Origin: Niebla homalea
Lineage: Eukaryota; Ascomycota; Lecanoromycetes; Lecanorales; Ramalinaceae
Length of the DNA stretch: 64,000 nt
Assembly: GCA_019925105.1 (NCBI GenBank)
Contig: JAHGAU010000012.1
Location: 682,001-746,000 of the forward strand
Reading direction: 5' to 3'
In this document: positions 35,701 through 45,335 of the stretch, in pieces
How the letters are laid out: every line of letters starts with the position of its first letter
How positions within the stretch are numbered: the first letter of the stretch is position 1
Position numbers and translations under genes: made by a program
Notes under the pieces: model-generated
The model's input: only the letters and a program-made list of their open reading frames with translations
Database searches by the model: none
What the model was told of the DNA's origin: nothing

Positions 35701-36862
35701 CAGCCGAGCAAGCCTTTGAGGGACTTTGAAGAAGGACTTCCGCCAGGGTCAAGATGGCCATATTCCGGAGCCGATCTTCCGAATGTTCCGCCACGGCGAC
35801 AATGGTTCGGAGCAAACCAATTGAGAGGTCATCAATACCCGACTTGACATCAAGAAAGGCACGAAGCAACTTCAAAGCTTGCTCTCTCTCTATGCTAGCC
35901 TTACCCTCTTTGACCAGGGAGAGCATGGCAAGGTCATCGGTGTGGAGTCCTCGTATCGTCTGCAAGGATTTACGATCAGTGATGGCGTGTCTAATTACTC
36001 GGTATCCTGCCGCTACGACTTCGCGGCTGTCACTCAGCAGCATTGTCTGAGCGCGGTCTCCAAAGATGGACCAAGCAAGATCATATTTGAGTGTGGGATA
36101 CCTCTTGAAGAGATTCACCAACCGATTCGCTTTCTCGACATAGTAGTCGGGCTGCATCCCATCAACGTCGAGGTTTTGGAGGATGCCATCTAATGCGAAA
36201 CTTGGGGATTCTGACAGATCCTCGGGCTGTGCACCATCAAGGTCTCCCTCTTCTCCCCCTGGAGTCTTCAACGGACTACTCTGGAAGAGCCCAGACAGTC
36301 GGTCCCTATTTGGAGTCGTGGGGCGTTTGGCTTTCTCAAGCTCATCATCGAGTAGACTGTTGAGCTCTACGAGCTTGCGGTTGGTCAAACTTAGCTCATT
36401 CTCCACCCTTTGCCGTTGATCTCTCGTCTGCTTGGCATTCTTCGCAACCAGAGCTTCAAGCAAATTTTCAGAGCCAACCTTGATTTTGGTCTCCTTGTTT
36501 ATCTTGTCACGAAGTTGCTTCTGCTTCTGCTCAGTTGAGACGACTGCGGTCTTGCCAAAGTAATCCTCATTGGCATTGGTCCCTCCTTCTGGCTTCGGAG
36601 TAGCAGGCGTGCCAGTTCTTGCCAAGTTGACGTTCTTCAAGTCTGAGCTGAAGCTTCCGGGTGGCGGGCCTGAAGGGAGAAGTGAGGCATTCCTAGGTCC
36701 AAAGGCCAGAGTATTGGCAATGGACCTTGCGTCTTGCGTCAAGGCGCCCTCATTGGCTGTGAAAGTGGCATTCTGGCTTTGATTCGATAAGGAGCGACCA
36801 TGCCTCGAGAGATTGTGTTGGGTTGGAGTGACCGAAGCCGCAAAGCTATTGTATTGGCTCAT
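32764..36862 (-). CDS. TORC2 subunit Rictor (Avo3/Tsc11, S. pombe Ste20)
   Basis: Scaffold of TOR complex 2, controlling actin, membrane stress and AGC kinases such as Ypk/Gad8. Exons 36862-35144, 35083-33828, 33777-33699 and 33645-32764 give 1,311 residues, practically the length of S. pombe Ste20. The N-terminus is Ser/Asn-rich, followed by an HR1-like coiled coil (KQKQLRDKINKETKIKVGSENL ... NRKLVELNSLLDDELEKAK), the Rictor N-terminal armadillo-like domain (YPTLKYDLAWSIFGDRAQ, GYRVIRHAITDRKSL), the middle domain with WRWDLINDLIDGPL and FYRPFKYRF, RVMLSKALTACHKSIRIFATR, and the C-terminal region (VKGSLWAVGNVGAMELGAAF, LRGTAFYVLGLISRS). Three introns of 50-60 nt. No deviation from the family is obvious. 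Confidence 0.95.
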
Positions 36863-38215
36863 CACATATTTCTATCCTGTCGATGCACTCGATGCCCCTG
36901 AGCCTGCGTTGCAAATTGCCCAGGCTCATCTGTCACTTCCATTGGCATCAAAAACGAGACCTTGATTCGCGGTGAAAGGCACTGAAGTCACCCAGAGCAG
37001 GAAACGATCAGGTCCAATGTTTCTCCTCAAAAAGGCTTGAGGTCTGATAGACAAGCCTTGTCTACCTCAATCCGCGTGAAGAGCGACCGGCGCGCGGTCG
37101 GATGATTGGACTCAGTGATCAGAATCGCACGGGCTTCATCCCTTGCTGAACTGCATGAATTACCTACAAGATTTGTGGAGTATGCGATTCGGACTGGTAC
37201 ATGCGGAGTGGGCATGGTGCTGGCAGAGCAATACGAACGCCCGGAAATAAACGAGCAAGGCAAGTGGGGACTAAACTCAATCGATAATCCCGGCAAAATT
37301 ACTCATAGATCTCCTCCAAGTCAACCAGACTTTCCTACCTTTCTGATGCCGCAAAACGCCTTTTAGCTGGGGAAGGAATTCATTACAAAGTTGTTACATT
37401 TGTCTTAACCTTTACATTTTCCACCAGGATCGTTCTCGTAAGGAGAATATTTGGTGGGGGAAGCGGAGTCGTGCATTCCCCATGTTTCAATTCCCAGTGC
37501 TCCTGGCGAGTCAGGGTCCGTAGGGCTGTCCACCAGATCTCACCCAGTCATCACAGCACCAGTTATTGCTCGCCATAGGGCCGCCTTGCATATCATCAGT
37601 TCTCGTGGGTGTTCGCCTTAGCCCGGTTATTCCTCTACACATACTTCGCCTCCTGAAGCTTTGGGAGGTGTGGATGCTGGTGTGAGCAATGGTCCTAGCA
37701 TCTTTGGCGTTGGTACCCGTGGTAGACGTCTCAAGAGATCCTGTGGATAGTCCCTACCTTCCCAATTAGCTGATCTGTCCCCCGTCCTGCATTTTGTACC
37801 CTTCTAAATCAAGGAAGTCGACCTGCCTCCGTCCGCGCTACAGCATGCTAAGATCTTGTACGACACTTCCAGACCAAGTATCATCTTGCAGGTTATCCAG
37901 CTCAACGGCCTTTGCCGTTGATCTCGGAGCTCGCCGTGCCACCAGTTACCAGCTTTCCATTCCGCTCCGTGACCGGGCAGCAGCAGACCGGCATAAGGCC
38001 ATTGATATAAGTGTCGCCTGCTCCTCTAGTTGATACTCTTTTGTGAATGCCAGATTTGACAGCTTATAATTGCAGCTGATCCAGAATCTTTATCCGTGCT
38101 CGCAGCTTCCCCTAGATCCCTACCCAGACCTTATCTTGGAACGTAATCTGCCCAATTCCAGCCTCTACATCCTCAGTCGTACACACTCCTTTGCAATCCA
38201 CCTATATCACTCATC
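36863..38215. promoter_or_regulatory. Divergent Rictor/uricase intergenic region
   Basis: 1.35 kb between two divergent starts. The half nearest uricase holds the tandem CGG-N6-CCG sites listed separately and one AGATAA (reverse of TTATCT at 38131) that fits the HGATAR site of nitrogen GATA factors. The rest shows nothing I can name. Confidence 0.6.
37906..37936. promoter_or_regulatory. Tandem CGG-N6-CCG sites upstream of uricase
   Basis: Two palindromic Zn2Cys6-type sites lie in tandem: CGG-CCTTTG-CCG at 37906-37917 and CGG-AGCTCG-CCG at 37925-37936, about 280-310 bp before the uricase ATG. In Aspergillus, the purine-pathway activator UaY binds TCGG-N6-CCGA in the uricase and urate-permease promoters. 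The second site carries the 5' T of that consensus; neither has the 3' A. Spacing and target gene fit; binding is inferred. Confidence 0.6.
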
Positions 38216-39210
38216 ATGCCTCAGCTCTCAGCGGCGCAGTATGGCAAGGACAACATCAGGGTGTATAAGGTTCACAAAGACGAGAAGGCAGGAACTCAGG
38301 ACGTGGTCGAAATGACCGTATGCGTCCTGCTTCAAGGAGAGATCGAGACATCGTGTGTGATTCGACATGGACAAGATTCCAGAGTATCTAACAGGAAGTA
38401 GCTACACAGAAGCCGATAACCACAATGTTGTGGCCACAGACACGATGAAGCAGACGACCTATATCATGGCCAAACAGCATCCCGTCAACCCTCCGGAACT
38501 TTTTGCTTCAATACTGGCCGATCACTTCACCACCACCTACCCTCACATCCACATTGCTTCAGTCAAGGTCAAGCAGCACCGCTGGACCCGCATGACCGTC
38601 GACGGGAAGCCCCATCCCCATTCCTTTTTGCGAGATGGTGCAGAGACTCGAAACGTTGAAGCAGTATCGTCTAAGCAAGACGGTCTCTTCATAAAATCCG
38701 CTATTGCAGGCCTGCTCGTGCTGAAAAGCACTGGATCTGCGTTTCATGGCTTCTATCGGAACGAGTATACTGCGCTCACTGAAGTGCAAGACCGGATTTT
38801 GAGTACCGAAGTTGACTGTGGATGGAAGTGGAACACCTTCAAGACGCTCAAGGACGTCGAGTCGACCGTGCCTAAATTTGATGGGGCTTGGAAGAGCGCA
38901 CGCCAAATAACCCTCGATCTGTTTGCCAAGGAGGAGAGCCCGAGTGTGCAGAACACCATGTACAAGATGTGCGAGGAGATCCTGAAAGTGGTACCGGAGG
39001 TGAAGGCTGTAGACTACTCGTTGCCAAACAAGCATTATTTCGAAATCGGTAAACAGAACCTGACTCGCATTCGAAGCCTTGAAGAATGCTGCTAACCAGA
39101 AACCAGATCTGAGCTGGCACAAGGGCCTGAAGAACACGGGCAAAGACGCTGAGGTCTATGCACCGCAGTCGGATCCCAACGGATTGATCCAGTGCACCGT
39201 ATCTCGATAG
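38216..39210 (+). CDS. uaZ: Urate oxidase (uricase)
   Basis: Cofactor-free enzyme oxidising urate to 5-hydroxyisourate, the entry to ureide catabolism; normally peroxisomal in fungi. Exons 38216-38352, 38402-39048 and 39107-39210 join to 295 residues. Recognisable: YGKDNIRVYKVHKD (catalytic Lys region), VCVLLQGEIETSYTEADN, VVATDTMKQTTYIMAKQHP (catalytic Thr-Asp), VDGKPHPHSFLRDG, GLLVLKSTGSAFHGF and DLSWHKGLKNTGKDAEVYAPQSDPNGLI in short pieces. The C-terminus stops at CTVSR, where other fungal uricases continue to an SKL-type PTS1. Reading through the TAG adds only two residues before TGA. Introns are 49 and 58 nt. Convergent with the uL13m gene, 160 bp apart. Confidence 0.95.
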
Positions 39211-39370
39211 CCAATTTGAGAAAGAGGTTATTAACGAATGATGAAGTGGGGTCCTTGTGGCGTATGCTTGACATGTGCAAAGACTCTTTTCCTGTCTTGA
39301 CGTTTGGGGTATCACAAGATATTTGAATACTCGATAGTCGTGATAAGCCGCAAAGATAAGTCTCAATGAA

Positions 39371-40015
39371 TCAAACAGACACCGTCTTGAGCTTCTCGCC
39401 TTCCACTGTCGGCTGATGCCTTGGTCTCTTTCCGTTAAATCTGATCAAATTTGTTCCATACGGATGTGCTTCACCCTCGTAGACTGCACACAATCAGCAC
39501 CAGCCTCTGTGTTGTACTACAACCTCTTGGGATCCATGAAAGGACGGGCCAACACCAACCTTTCAACCTCTCCAACCTAGGCTTCCTCAACCGATTCTTC
39601 GGCAACATCCCACTGACCGCCCTCTTCAACACCTCCCCACCTCCCCATTTCTTCATCATCCCCTCCATATTCAAACTCTTCAGGGCCCCCGGTCTCGTGG
39701 TTTGCTTGTAGTACAGCTTCTGCTGCAACTTCTTCCCCGTGGCGTACACATCCGTGCAACCGGTCGCGACAACGTAGTCTCCGCAGTCGGTAGAGGGGTC
39801 CCAGATGGGTTTGTGTTTGCCCATCAGGAGGATGGCGATTTGGGAAGCTAGGCGGCCAAGGGGCGGGGTGGTTGGGGTGGAGAGGGAGATGTGGTGCCAG
39901 GTGCGGGCGTATGCCAGGCGGGTCTGGTAGGTAGAGGACGTCAATCAATGTATTTGTATGGGATTAGTGCGCTGAGGGGACTTGTAAGACGTACCCTGCC
40001 AATGGTTTGCGACAT
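39371..40015 (-). CDS. mrpl23: Mitochondrial ribosomal protein uL13m (Mrpl23)
   Basis: Large-subunit mitoribosomal protein homologous to bacterial L13. Exons 40015-39995 (21 nt), 39923-39560 and 39483-39371 give 165 residues. The start MSQTIGRTRLAYARTWHH and then LGRLASQIAILLMGKHKPI, STDCGDYVV, KLQQKLYYKQTTRPGALK, GGGEVLKRAVSGMLPKN and HPYGTNLIRF are family hallmarks. The last intron (donor GTTGGT, 76 nt) is required to reach the conserved YEGEAHPYG; reading through it ends in unrelated residues. Shares a 388-bp divergent region with CCS1. Confidence 0.95.
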
Positions 40016-40403
40016 CTTGGGTGAAGGATGTTACCGAGTCATGGAGGCGTTTAAGTAGGGGAGAGAAAAGCGCTGGCGAGCAAGAGTCACGTCCCAAATG
40101 TAGACCCGACTGATCGAGATGTCAATTTCGAATATGCTGAGGAGGACTTGTCGCGGGAATTGGCAAGGCAAAGTGTACATGAAAACGTTTCAATTGTAAT
40201 GGGGATTAATTAGAACGGAGGCCAAGGATTCCCGCCCAACTTCTCCCTCGGCCAAAATTTTGCCGAATTGCAAATCACCAGCGTCACCGATATCACCTCC
40301 CCCAATGATCGCCCAATAATGCTTTCAACGTTCTCATTCGCCTTCCTACGACCTCTAAAACCCCTATTACTGCATAAGAAGCCTCCATAGCTTACAACAT
40401 ATT
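40016..40403. promoter_or_regulatory. Divergent promoter of mrpl23 and CCS1
   Basis: 388 bp between divergent starts. A CCAAT core occurs at about 40314-40318 (GCCCAATAATG), 90 bp before the CCS1 ATG. Confidence 0.5.
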
Positions 40404-41257
40404 ATGAGCTTTACCCTCCTGAAAAAGCCCCTCTACGCAACAGCAGCCTGCCTCACCGCCGCCTCAGCCCTCCATTACACCATCTCCCAACGCCGCCCCA
40501 CCCAGAAAATGCCCACGATTCCTTCCTACGAAGCCACCTTCTCCGTGCCCATGACCTGCCACGGCTGCACCTCAGCCATCTCGAACGCGCTCTCCACCCT
40601 CCCGGGCGTCCAATCAACCAGCTTCTCCATCGCCTCCAAATTCGTCACCGTGCGGAGCACCGAGGCCCCCTCCAAGATTATCTCCGCCATCCAATCGACC
40701 GGCCGCACCGCCATCTTGCGAGGGTCGGGGATCCGAACAGCGCCGCGGTGTGCATCCTCGAGACGCCGCCACCGGCGGAAGCGCCGCGGACGCCGCAGCC
40801 GAGTCCCGTGAGGGGACTGGTGAGGCTGATTGAGTTGGGGGACAGGATGACGATGCTCGATCTGACGTTGACGGGGATGCGGAGAGGAAGGTACAGAGCT
40901 AGTGTGCGGGTCAGTGGGGATATCTCGGGTGGGAAGGGGAGTATTGGGGGGGTGTTTAGTGGATTGGAGGGGGATCGGGATGGGGAGATTGGGGAGTTGG
41001 CGGTCGATAAGGAAGGAAGGGGGGCTTTAATAGGGGAGATTGGATGGAGGGTTTGGGAGATGGTGGGGAGGGGAGTTGTGGTGGAGAAGCTTGAGGATTC
41101 GGATGGGCGGAGGGGTAGGGATCAAGGTGATGGTATTGCCATTGGAGTGATAGCACGCAGTGCTGGTGTGTGGGAGAATGAAAAGGTAGTCTGTGGATGT
41201 AGTGGGAAGACTGTGTGGGAAGAGAGGAAAGAGATGGTAGAAAGGGGCATATCGTAA
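40404..41257 (+). CDS. CCS1: Copper chaperone for superoxide dismutase, with one apparent frameshift
   Basis: Delivers Cu and forms the disulfide in Cu,Zn-SOD1 in the cytosol and mitochondrial intermembrane space. Domain 1 (ATX1-like) has the copper motif MTCHGC and runs to ILRGSG at 40730. Domain 2 and the C-terminal CxC (VVCGCSGKTVWEER) are intact but in a different frame. The family sequence ILRGSG-x-xNSAAVCILE would be continuous if one more base stood in the G run at 40727-40730. No GT-AG intron fits. Either a one-base deletion in the genome or an assembly error; both halves otherwise look fully conserved, which favours error or a very recent loss. A 35-residue hydrophobic/basic N-terminal extension precedes a second ATG at 40509 (MPTIPSYEATF), the usual CCS start, suggesting two isoforms. 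Confidence 0.85.
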
Positions 41258-41904
41258 CAATCCGGGGCAGTAGGTAAGTGATGTTGTGAATCGCTTTCTT
41301 CTCTCTCAGTCGTGTGCGCTTTCTGCTCCAAGGTCTTGTATTGGAAAAGAAGCGTGCAAGATCTTGGAAAGCAGTAGCCTTAAGAGCTTCGGTCAAGTTC
41401 AAATTGTTCCGACCCGATGTTTGGAGAGTTTTACACTCCGGCAACAACCTTGGGCAATGACTCTTCAAGGCTTGTACATATAAGGTGAACAGTTATAACA
41501 ATATAAAACAGATACTATCCTATTGAACTTCGTCTTATCAACAGTAAAACTTACGTTTCAGTCAATTTCCTCCTCCTTGAATCACACCCGCAGTGAATAT
41601 TGAAGAATCGATCTTCAAGGTCTCGATCGTTCTAGCGTGAATGAATTGAGGCTTTCCATGCCCAGTGAATGTTCGGCAGCGCGCGTGGAGTGGAGTAGGT
41701 TTGGTGGGGCATGACTGATTGTTTGCCATTATGACGTGCAGTGAGGGGTTAGGTTGGCCCTTGGCCTGACATATTTACAAACCTGCTTCCAACTTTCTCT
41801 ACTTTCTCCTCCAAAAACAACCAAGTATCAAAAGCCAAATCACATAATCAAATCAGACAAGCCAGACCATAACCCTACCTCATCCTAAAATCATCATCAT
41901 CAAC
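41258..41904. other. Intergenic region
   Basis: 647 bp between CCS1 and the small repeat-protein gene. The last 120 bp (CT-rich, then CAAAAACAACCAAG and CATCATCATCAACATGG) look like a strong promoter and leader of an abundantly expressed gene. Confidence 0.5.
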
Positions 41905-42258
41905 ATGGCCGACGCAGCAGGCAGTACGTTTCCCTCTCTCCTTGTCTCCTCTCATATCCCTCTCCCTTGCCCACTCCATCACCCCACTTCACCTGCACTC
42001 CACCCACTAACGCTCCGCACCACAGACGCCCTCTCTGGAGTCACCGATACAGTCGGCAAGACCGCCGGTGGTGTGGCCAACACCGCAGGCGGTGCCGTCT
42101 CCGGGCTCGGAGACACTGCCTCTGGCGCCACCAAGGGCGTAACCGACACTGTTGGCGGAGCCACCAAGGGTGTGGGGGATACTGCAAAGGGTGCCACTGG
42201 TGCGGACGACTCGAGCGGGAAGCAGAGCGCGCAGAATCCTTTGGGTTTGAGCTCTTAG
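41905..42258 (+). CDS. Small Gly/Ala/Thr repeat protein (LEA-like, stress type)
   Basis: Exons 41905-41923 and 42026-42258 (102-nt intron with a CACTAAC branch) give an 83-residue protein. After MADAAGNALSG it consists almost wholly of imperfect 7-to-11-residue repeats: VTDTVGKTAGG, VANTAGGAVSG, LGDTASGATKG, VTDTVGGATKG, VGDTAKGATGA. The pattern (small residue, Asp/Asn, Thr, Ala/Val, Gly) resembles late-embryogenesis-abundant and small heat/starvation-induced fungal proteins. No signal peptide or membrane segment. The function is unknown; a protective, intrinsically disordered role is inferred from composition only. Confidence 0.8.
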   Translation: MADAAGSTFPSLLVSSHIPLPCPLHHPTSPALHPLTLRTTDALSGVTDTVGKTAGGVANTAGGAVSGLGDTASGATKGVTDTVGGATKGVGDTAKGATGADDSSGKQSAQNPLGLSS

Positions 42259-42683
42259 GGTGTCGGTGGATGAGAGCAGGTTGAGGGGTGTGATGGGGCG
42301 ACGGGATTCATGGGGCGGATAGAGGATCGAGATGTGGAAGGAAGTGAGCTCTACAGATAGCGTACAGATATGTGACTTGACCCAACATTCGAATCTTCCC
42401 AGTGCGCTTGGATGCTTTCCCGTTATGCTATAAAACGGCAGTATGAAACATGATCCGGTGATTGCAGATGCAGACAGATCGCTGAAACATAGGCAAACCT
42501 TAGAGTGAATTTTGGTTTTGTCCACACGTTCAGAGGTTTGTGAAATCGATGCAAATATCTTGAAATGCAACTAGGCTAGAAATTAGCATTCAAAAACGCC
42601 CAAGTGTAGCAAAATTCGTTCTATGTGGGTATCTCATGGCCCAAACCCAAACGCCATAATATGTTCGAATACGTCTTAGATGG
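42259..42683. other. Intergenic region between convergent genes
   Basis: 425 bp holding two 3' UTRs; nothing else recognised. Confidence 0.5.
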
Positions 42684-44858
42684 TCAAAAAGCTCCCAAGG
42701 TTCCCAAAGCATTGGCCAAACGCTTGTAGTCTTGTAATAAATCTGGAACATCAACCAATTTCAGTTCACTTGCGTCTGAGATCTCCATGAAGCGCTGAAT
42801 CGGAGGAAATGTCTTGATCTCAACCGTACCAGCAGCCTTTCCAGAGCTGCCAGCACGCTGGAGGTCAGAAGCTGAGTTTCCAAGGTTCGATGCAGCAGCC
42901 AATGTTGGTGTTGGAGTTCCAGATGATGAGGTGCGACCAAAGCCACGCATGACGTTCATGCCTCCAAACCCTTTAAGCGGGTTGAGGCTATTCCCAATAT
43001 TTCTCATCGATTCGACTGCCGACGCAGATGCACCTTCCTGTTGGGCCGGCTTGGAACTTTGATTGCTATCAACGCTTCGATCCCGTGACGTCTGCTTTCT
43101 GCCAGCTATTGCGCTGATCATGTTGGCGTCAGATTTGGGGCGTGACGTATGCTCCTCAGGGATGTCTGCCATAGAGCTGACTTCTGATAAAGGGCCATCA
43201 TCTTCAATGATTTTTGGCTCCATGAGCTTCCTCGCATCATCCAGAGTCTTAGGCACTGTGACGGGGTTGGTGGCGTCTGAATTAGGAGCCGCAACCTGCT
43301 GTTCTCCAAGGCGGCCAAAAAACAGCTTGAAGCTGTTGTCAAGGGCACTACCTATGCTTTTGATCCCTTGGTCGGCAGTATTGCGCACTGCGTCACCGGC
43401 AGCACCAAGGGCTGTCGTGGGAGGTTGGAAGATGTTGCTGACACGTCTCCTATGGGTCGGCTGGTCGCCTGGAACCTCGATCTTTTGGGCATCTGGCTGC
43501 AGAGGGTGGTCGATAGTCTCAGTCTTATCACTGGCTAAGGGGAGAGTCGGAGGGAGGTCCACTGGAGGTTCAGCTGAGGACTGGGACTGTTCCAATGGCA
43601 AATGTGCTGGAGTATTCGTCTGAGGCGTCGTCGGCCTGATAGGAACAGCTTTCGAAGAAGATGGATCTATCAATGATTCATCGGCTCTGAGGCTTGCAAG
43701 ATCGACCGTCTCCAGGAAGGTAATGGCTGCTTCAAGATTGGTCAAACAGTAGGCAGCTTCTCCGTCCACCTTGTTTGAGGATCTGAATCTTTGGATGAAT
43801 TGAAGGTTACTGATAACATTGATGCCTTCCGGAGGAGTAGTGATGAGAGTATAGATCAATGTTGGGAGTATCTCATCAGCCGAGGATGAGGACTGATGTA
43901 GCTCTGTTAAAAGATCCACGATGCATTTGTGGGCTCCTGCTAGTTGCTGAAGCTTACCCAGGGGGTACTTTGCATCATTCATCCGGAGCAAGCCATCTTT
44001 TGCTCTTGCGATCCAGTCCTCGAGATTAGCTTCATCGGCTGCATCAGACTGATTGATCTCCACGCCCAAGTCTTTGAGACCTATTCCTACTAGAGCGAGA
44101 GCTGCTGTCCTTGAGCGAAGCTTTTCGTCCCTCACTTCGTCCAAGGTGGATCTATGCCTCCAGATCCGCTTGTACACGCGCTCACACACCCTTCTTTCCA
44201 CTGCCTCCTCCAGAGCTACTGCTTTCCGGTCCAAAAGCCTGCGAGCTTTTCTTCTATCGGATACTTCTTGAGGCGTCAACATCTGCTGTTCAGGGGCGGT
44301 CTTTGCAGGTGAGCCCAAGGTATCTCGGGATGACGAGCTAGGCAGATGTCTTTTCTGCGACGTTTTGGAGGAGATGGAGGCGCTTGGAGAATTGCCTCTG
44401 AATTGCCTTGTTGAAAGGGCGCTGATGTGGGTTGCAATGTGCGACTCTGCCTGGATATAGAAATCTTGAAACATGGAGGATAGCTTCTCAGCAGATGGCG
44501 GCGTATTGTAGATCTTAGCCCCTAACGACTCAATGAAGCGGTCAATCAAGCTCAATAATTCGACTGGCAGCTCGTCAAATCCCTCGGGCACATCAGGAGA
44601 ATCGACCTCGTCGACGTCTTTCAAGGAGCCTTCCTCGCCACTAATAAGGCTACTCTTCTCGAAGATGTCGTTCTCCTGCACGTTGGCATTCTCCTTTGCA
44701 AAGCCATCATTCAGCTTGGACAGGCTACCAAGTGATGCGTTTGGGATGGTGCTCGCTCGGCTTCTTGACAAGGGGCTTGTAGAGGTCGGCTCAAGGCGGG
44801 TGAATGACTGAGATGCCTGGAGGCCAGCCGGTCTTTTGGAAATTGGTGAAGCCATCAT
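42684..44858 (-). CDS. VPS9-domain protein (Rab5/Vps21 GEF)
   Basis: Predicted guanine-nucleotide exchange factor for the endosomal Rab5/Vps21 GTPases. Intronless, 724 residues from the ATG at 44858 (MMASPISKRP). The N-terminus is Ser-rich; a helical bundle follows (LPVELLSLIDRFIESLGAKIY, FQDFYIQAESHI). A basic helix ERRVCERVYKRIWRHRS leads into the VPS9 core: KYPLGKLQQLAGAHKCIVDLL, SSADEILPTLIYTLITTPPEG, NLQFIQRFRSS and GEAAYCLTNLEAAITFLE. The C-terminal 300 residues are low-complexity with an end segment conserved-looking in hydrophobics (FPPIQRFMEISDASELKLVDVP). No CUE or RIN-type domain seen. The gene shares a 477-bp divergent region with ATG15. Confidence 0.88.
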   Translation of the reverse strand: MMASPISKRPAGLQASQSFTRLEPTSTSPLSRSRASTIPNASLGSLSKLNDGFAKENANVQENDIFEKSSLISGEEGSLKDVDEVDSPDVPEGFDELPVELLSLIDRFIESLGAKIYNTPPSAEKLSSMFQDFYIQAESHIATHISALSTRQFRGNSPSASISSKTSQKRHLPSSSSRDTLGSPAKTAPEQQMLTPQEVSDRRKARRLLDRKAVALEEAVERRVCERVYKRIWRHRSTLDEVRDEKLRSRTAALALVGIGLKDLGVEINQSDAADEANLEDWIARAKDGLLRMNDAKYPLGKLQQLAGAHKCIVDLLTELHQSSSSADEILPTLIYTLITTPPEGINVISNLQFIQRFRSSNKVDGEAAYCLTNLEAAITFLETVDLASLRADESLIDPSSSKAVPIRPTTPQTNTPAHLPLEQSQSSAEPPVDLPPTLPLASDKTETIDHPLQPDAQKIEVPGDQPTHRRRVSNIFQPPTTALGAAGDAVRNTADQGIKSIGSALDNSFKLFFGRLGEQQVAAPNSDATNPVTVPKTLDDARKLMEPKIIEDDGPLSEVSSMADIPEEHTSRPKSDANMISAIAGRKQTSRDRSVDSNQSSKPAQQEGASASAVESMRNIGNSLNPLKGFGGMNVMRGFGRTSSSGTPTPTLAAASNLGNSASDLQRAGSSGKAAGTVEIKTFPPIQRFMEISDASELKLVDVPDLLQDYKRLANALGTLGAF

Positions 44859-45335
44859 GTTGAACAACAATGATCAGATAAGGGCTGATCTGCGTTCAGT
44901 AAGTGAGCCAATCGATTGGTATCGTCCAGCGGCATTTGCTTTCCCAAAGGTTCTTCTTTGCATGACAGAAGAGGCTTAACGAAATAGCAGCTTTCTACTG
45001 TTGGGGAATACGATGAGAAATGATGAATGATTGTAAGACTTTTGACGGCACACCCCAAGTAAGGTATCAAAGCTTCTGAAGGTCTTGCCGGCAATCAGCT
45101 CCCCAAGCTTAGATAGCAGCCCGCGGTCCCCTCGGGGGCGAGGGACGAGGGGCCCTAGGAATTTTGTGATGCTCGGCGATACCCCGGTCGATAGTTCTAG
45201 CTGTTCCGGGGGGGGGGCCTGCATCATCTGCCTCTGGACTCAATTGGCGTCATGAATTCGAAATATCGACAGGCAACTGTGATAGAACTCCCACGACTCT
45301 CTTGCTCAAAAACACGCGCTCGTTGAATAACAGCC
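44859..45335. promoter_or_regulatory. Divergent promoter of VPS9 gene and ATG15
   Basis: 477 bp between divergent starts. It includes a GC-rich hairpin at 45126-45146 (GTCCCCTCG/CGAGGGAC arms), CCCCT at 45128 and AGGGG at 45148, the core of fungal stress-response elements, and a run of about ten G near 45206-45216. Confidence 0.5.
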
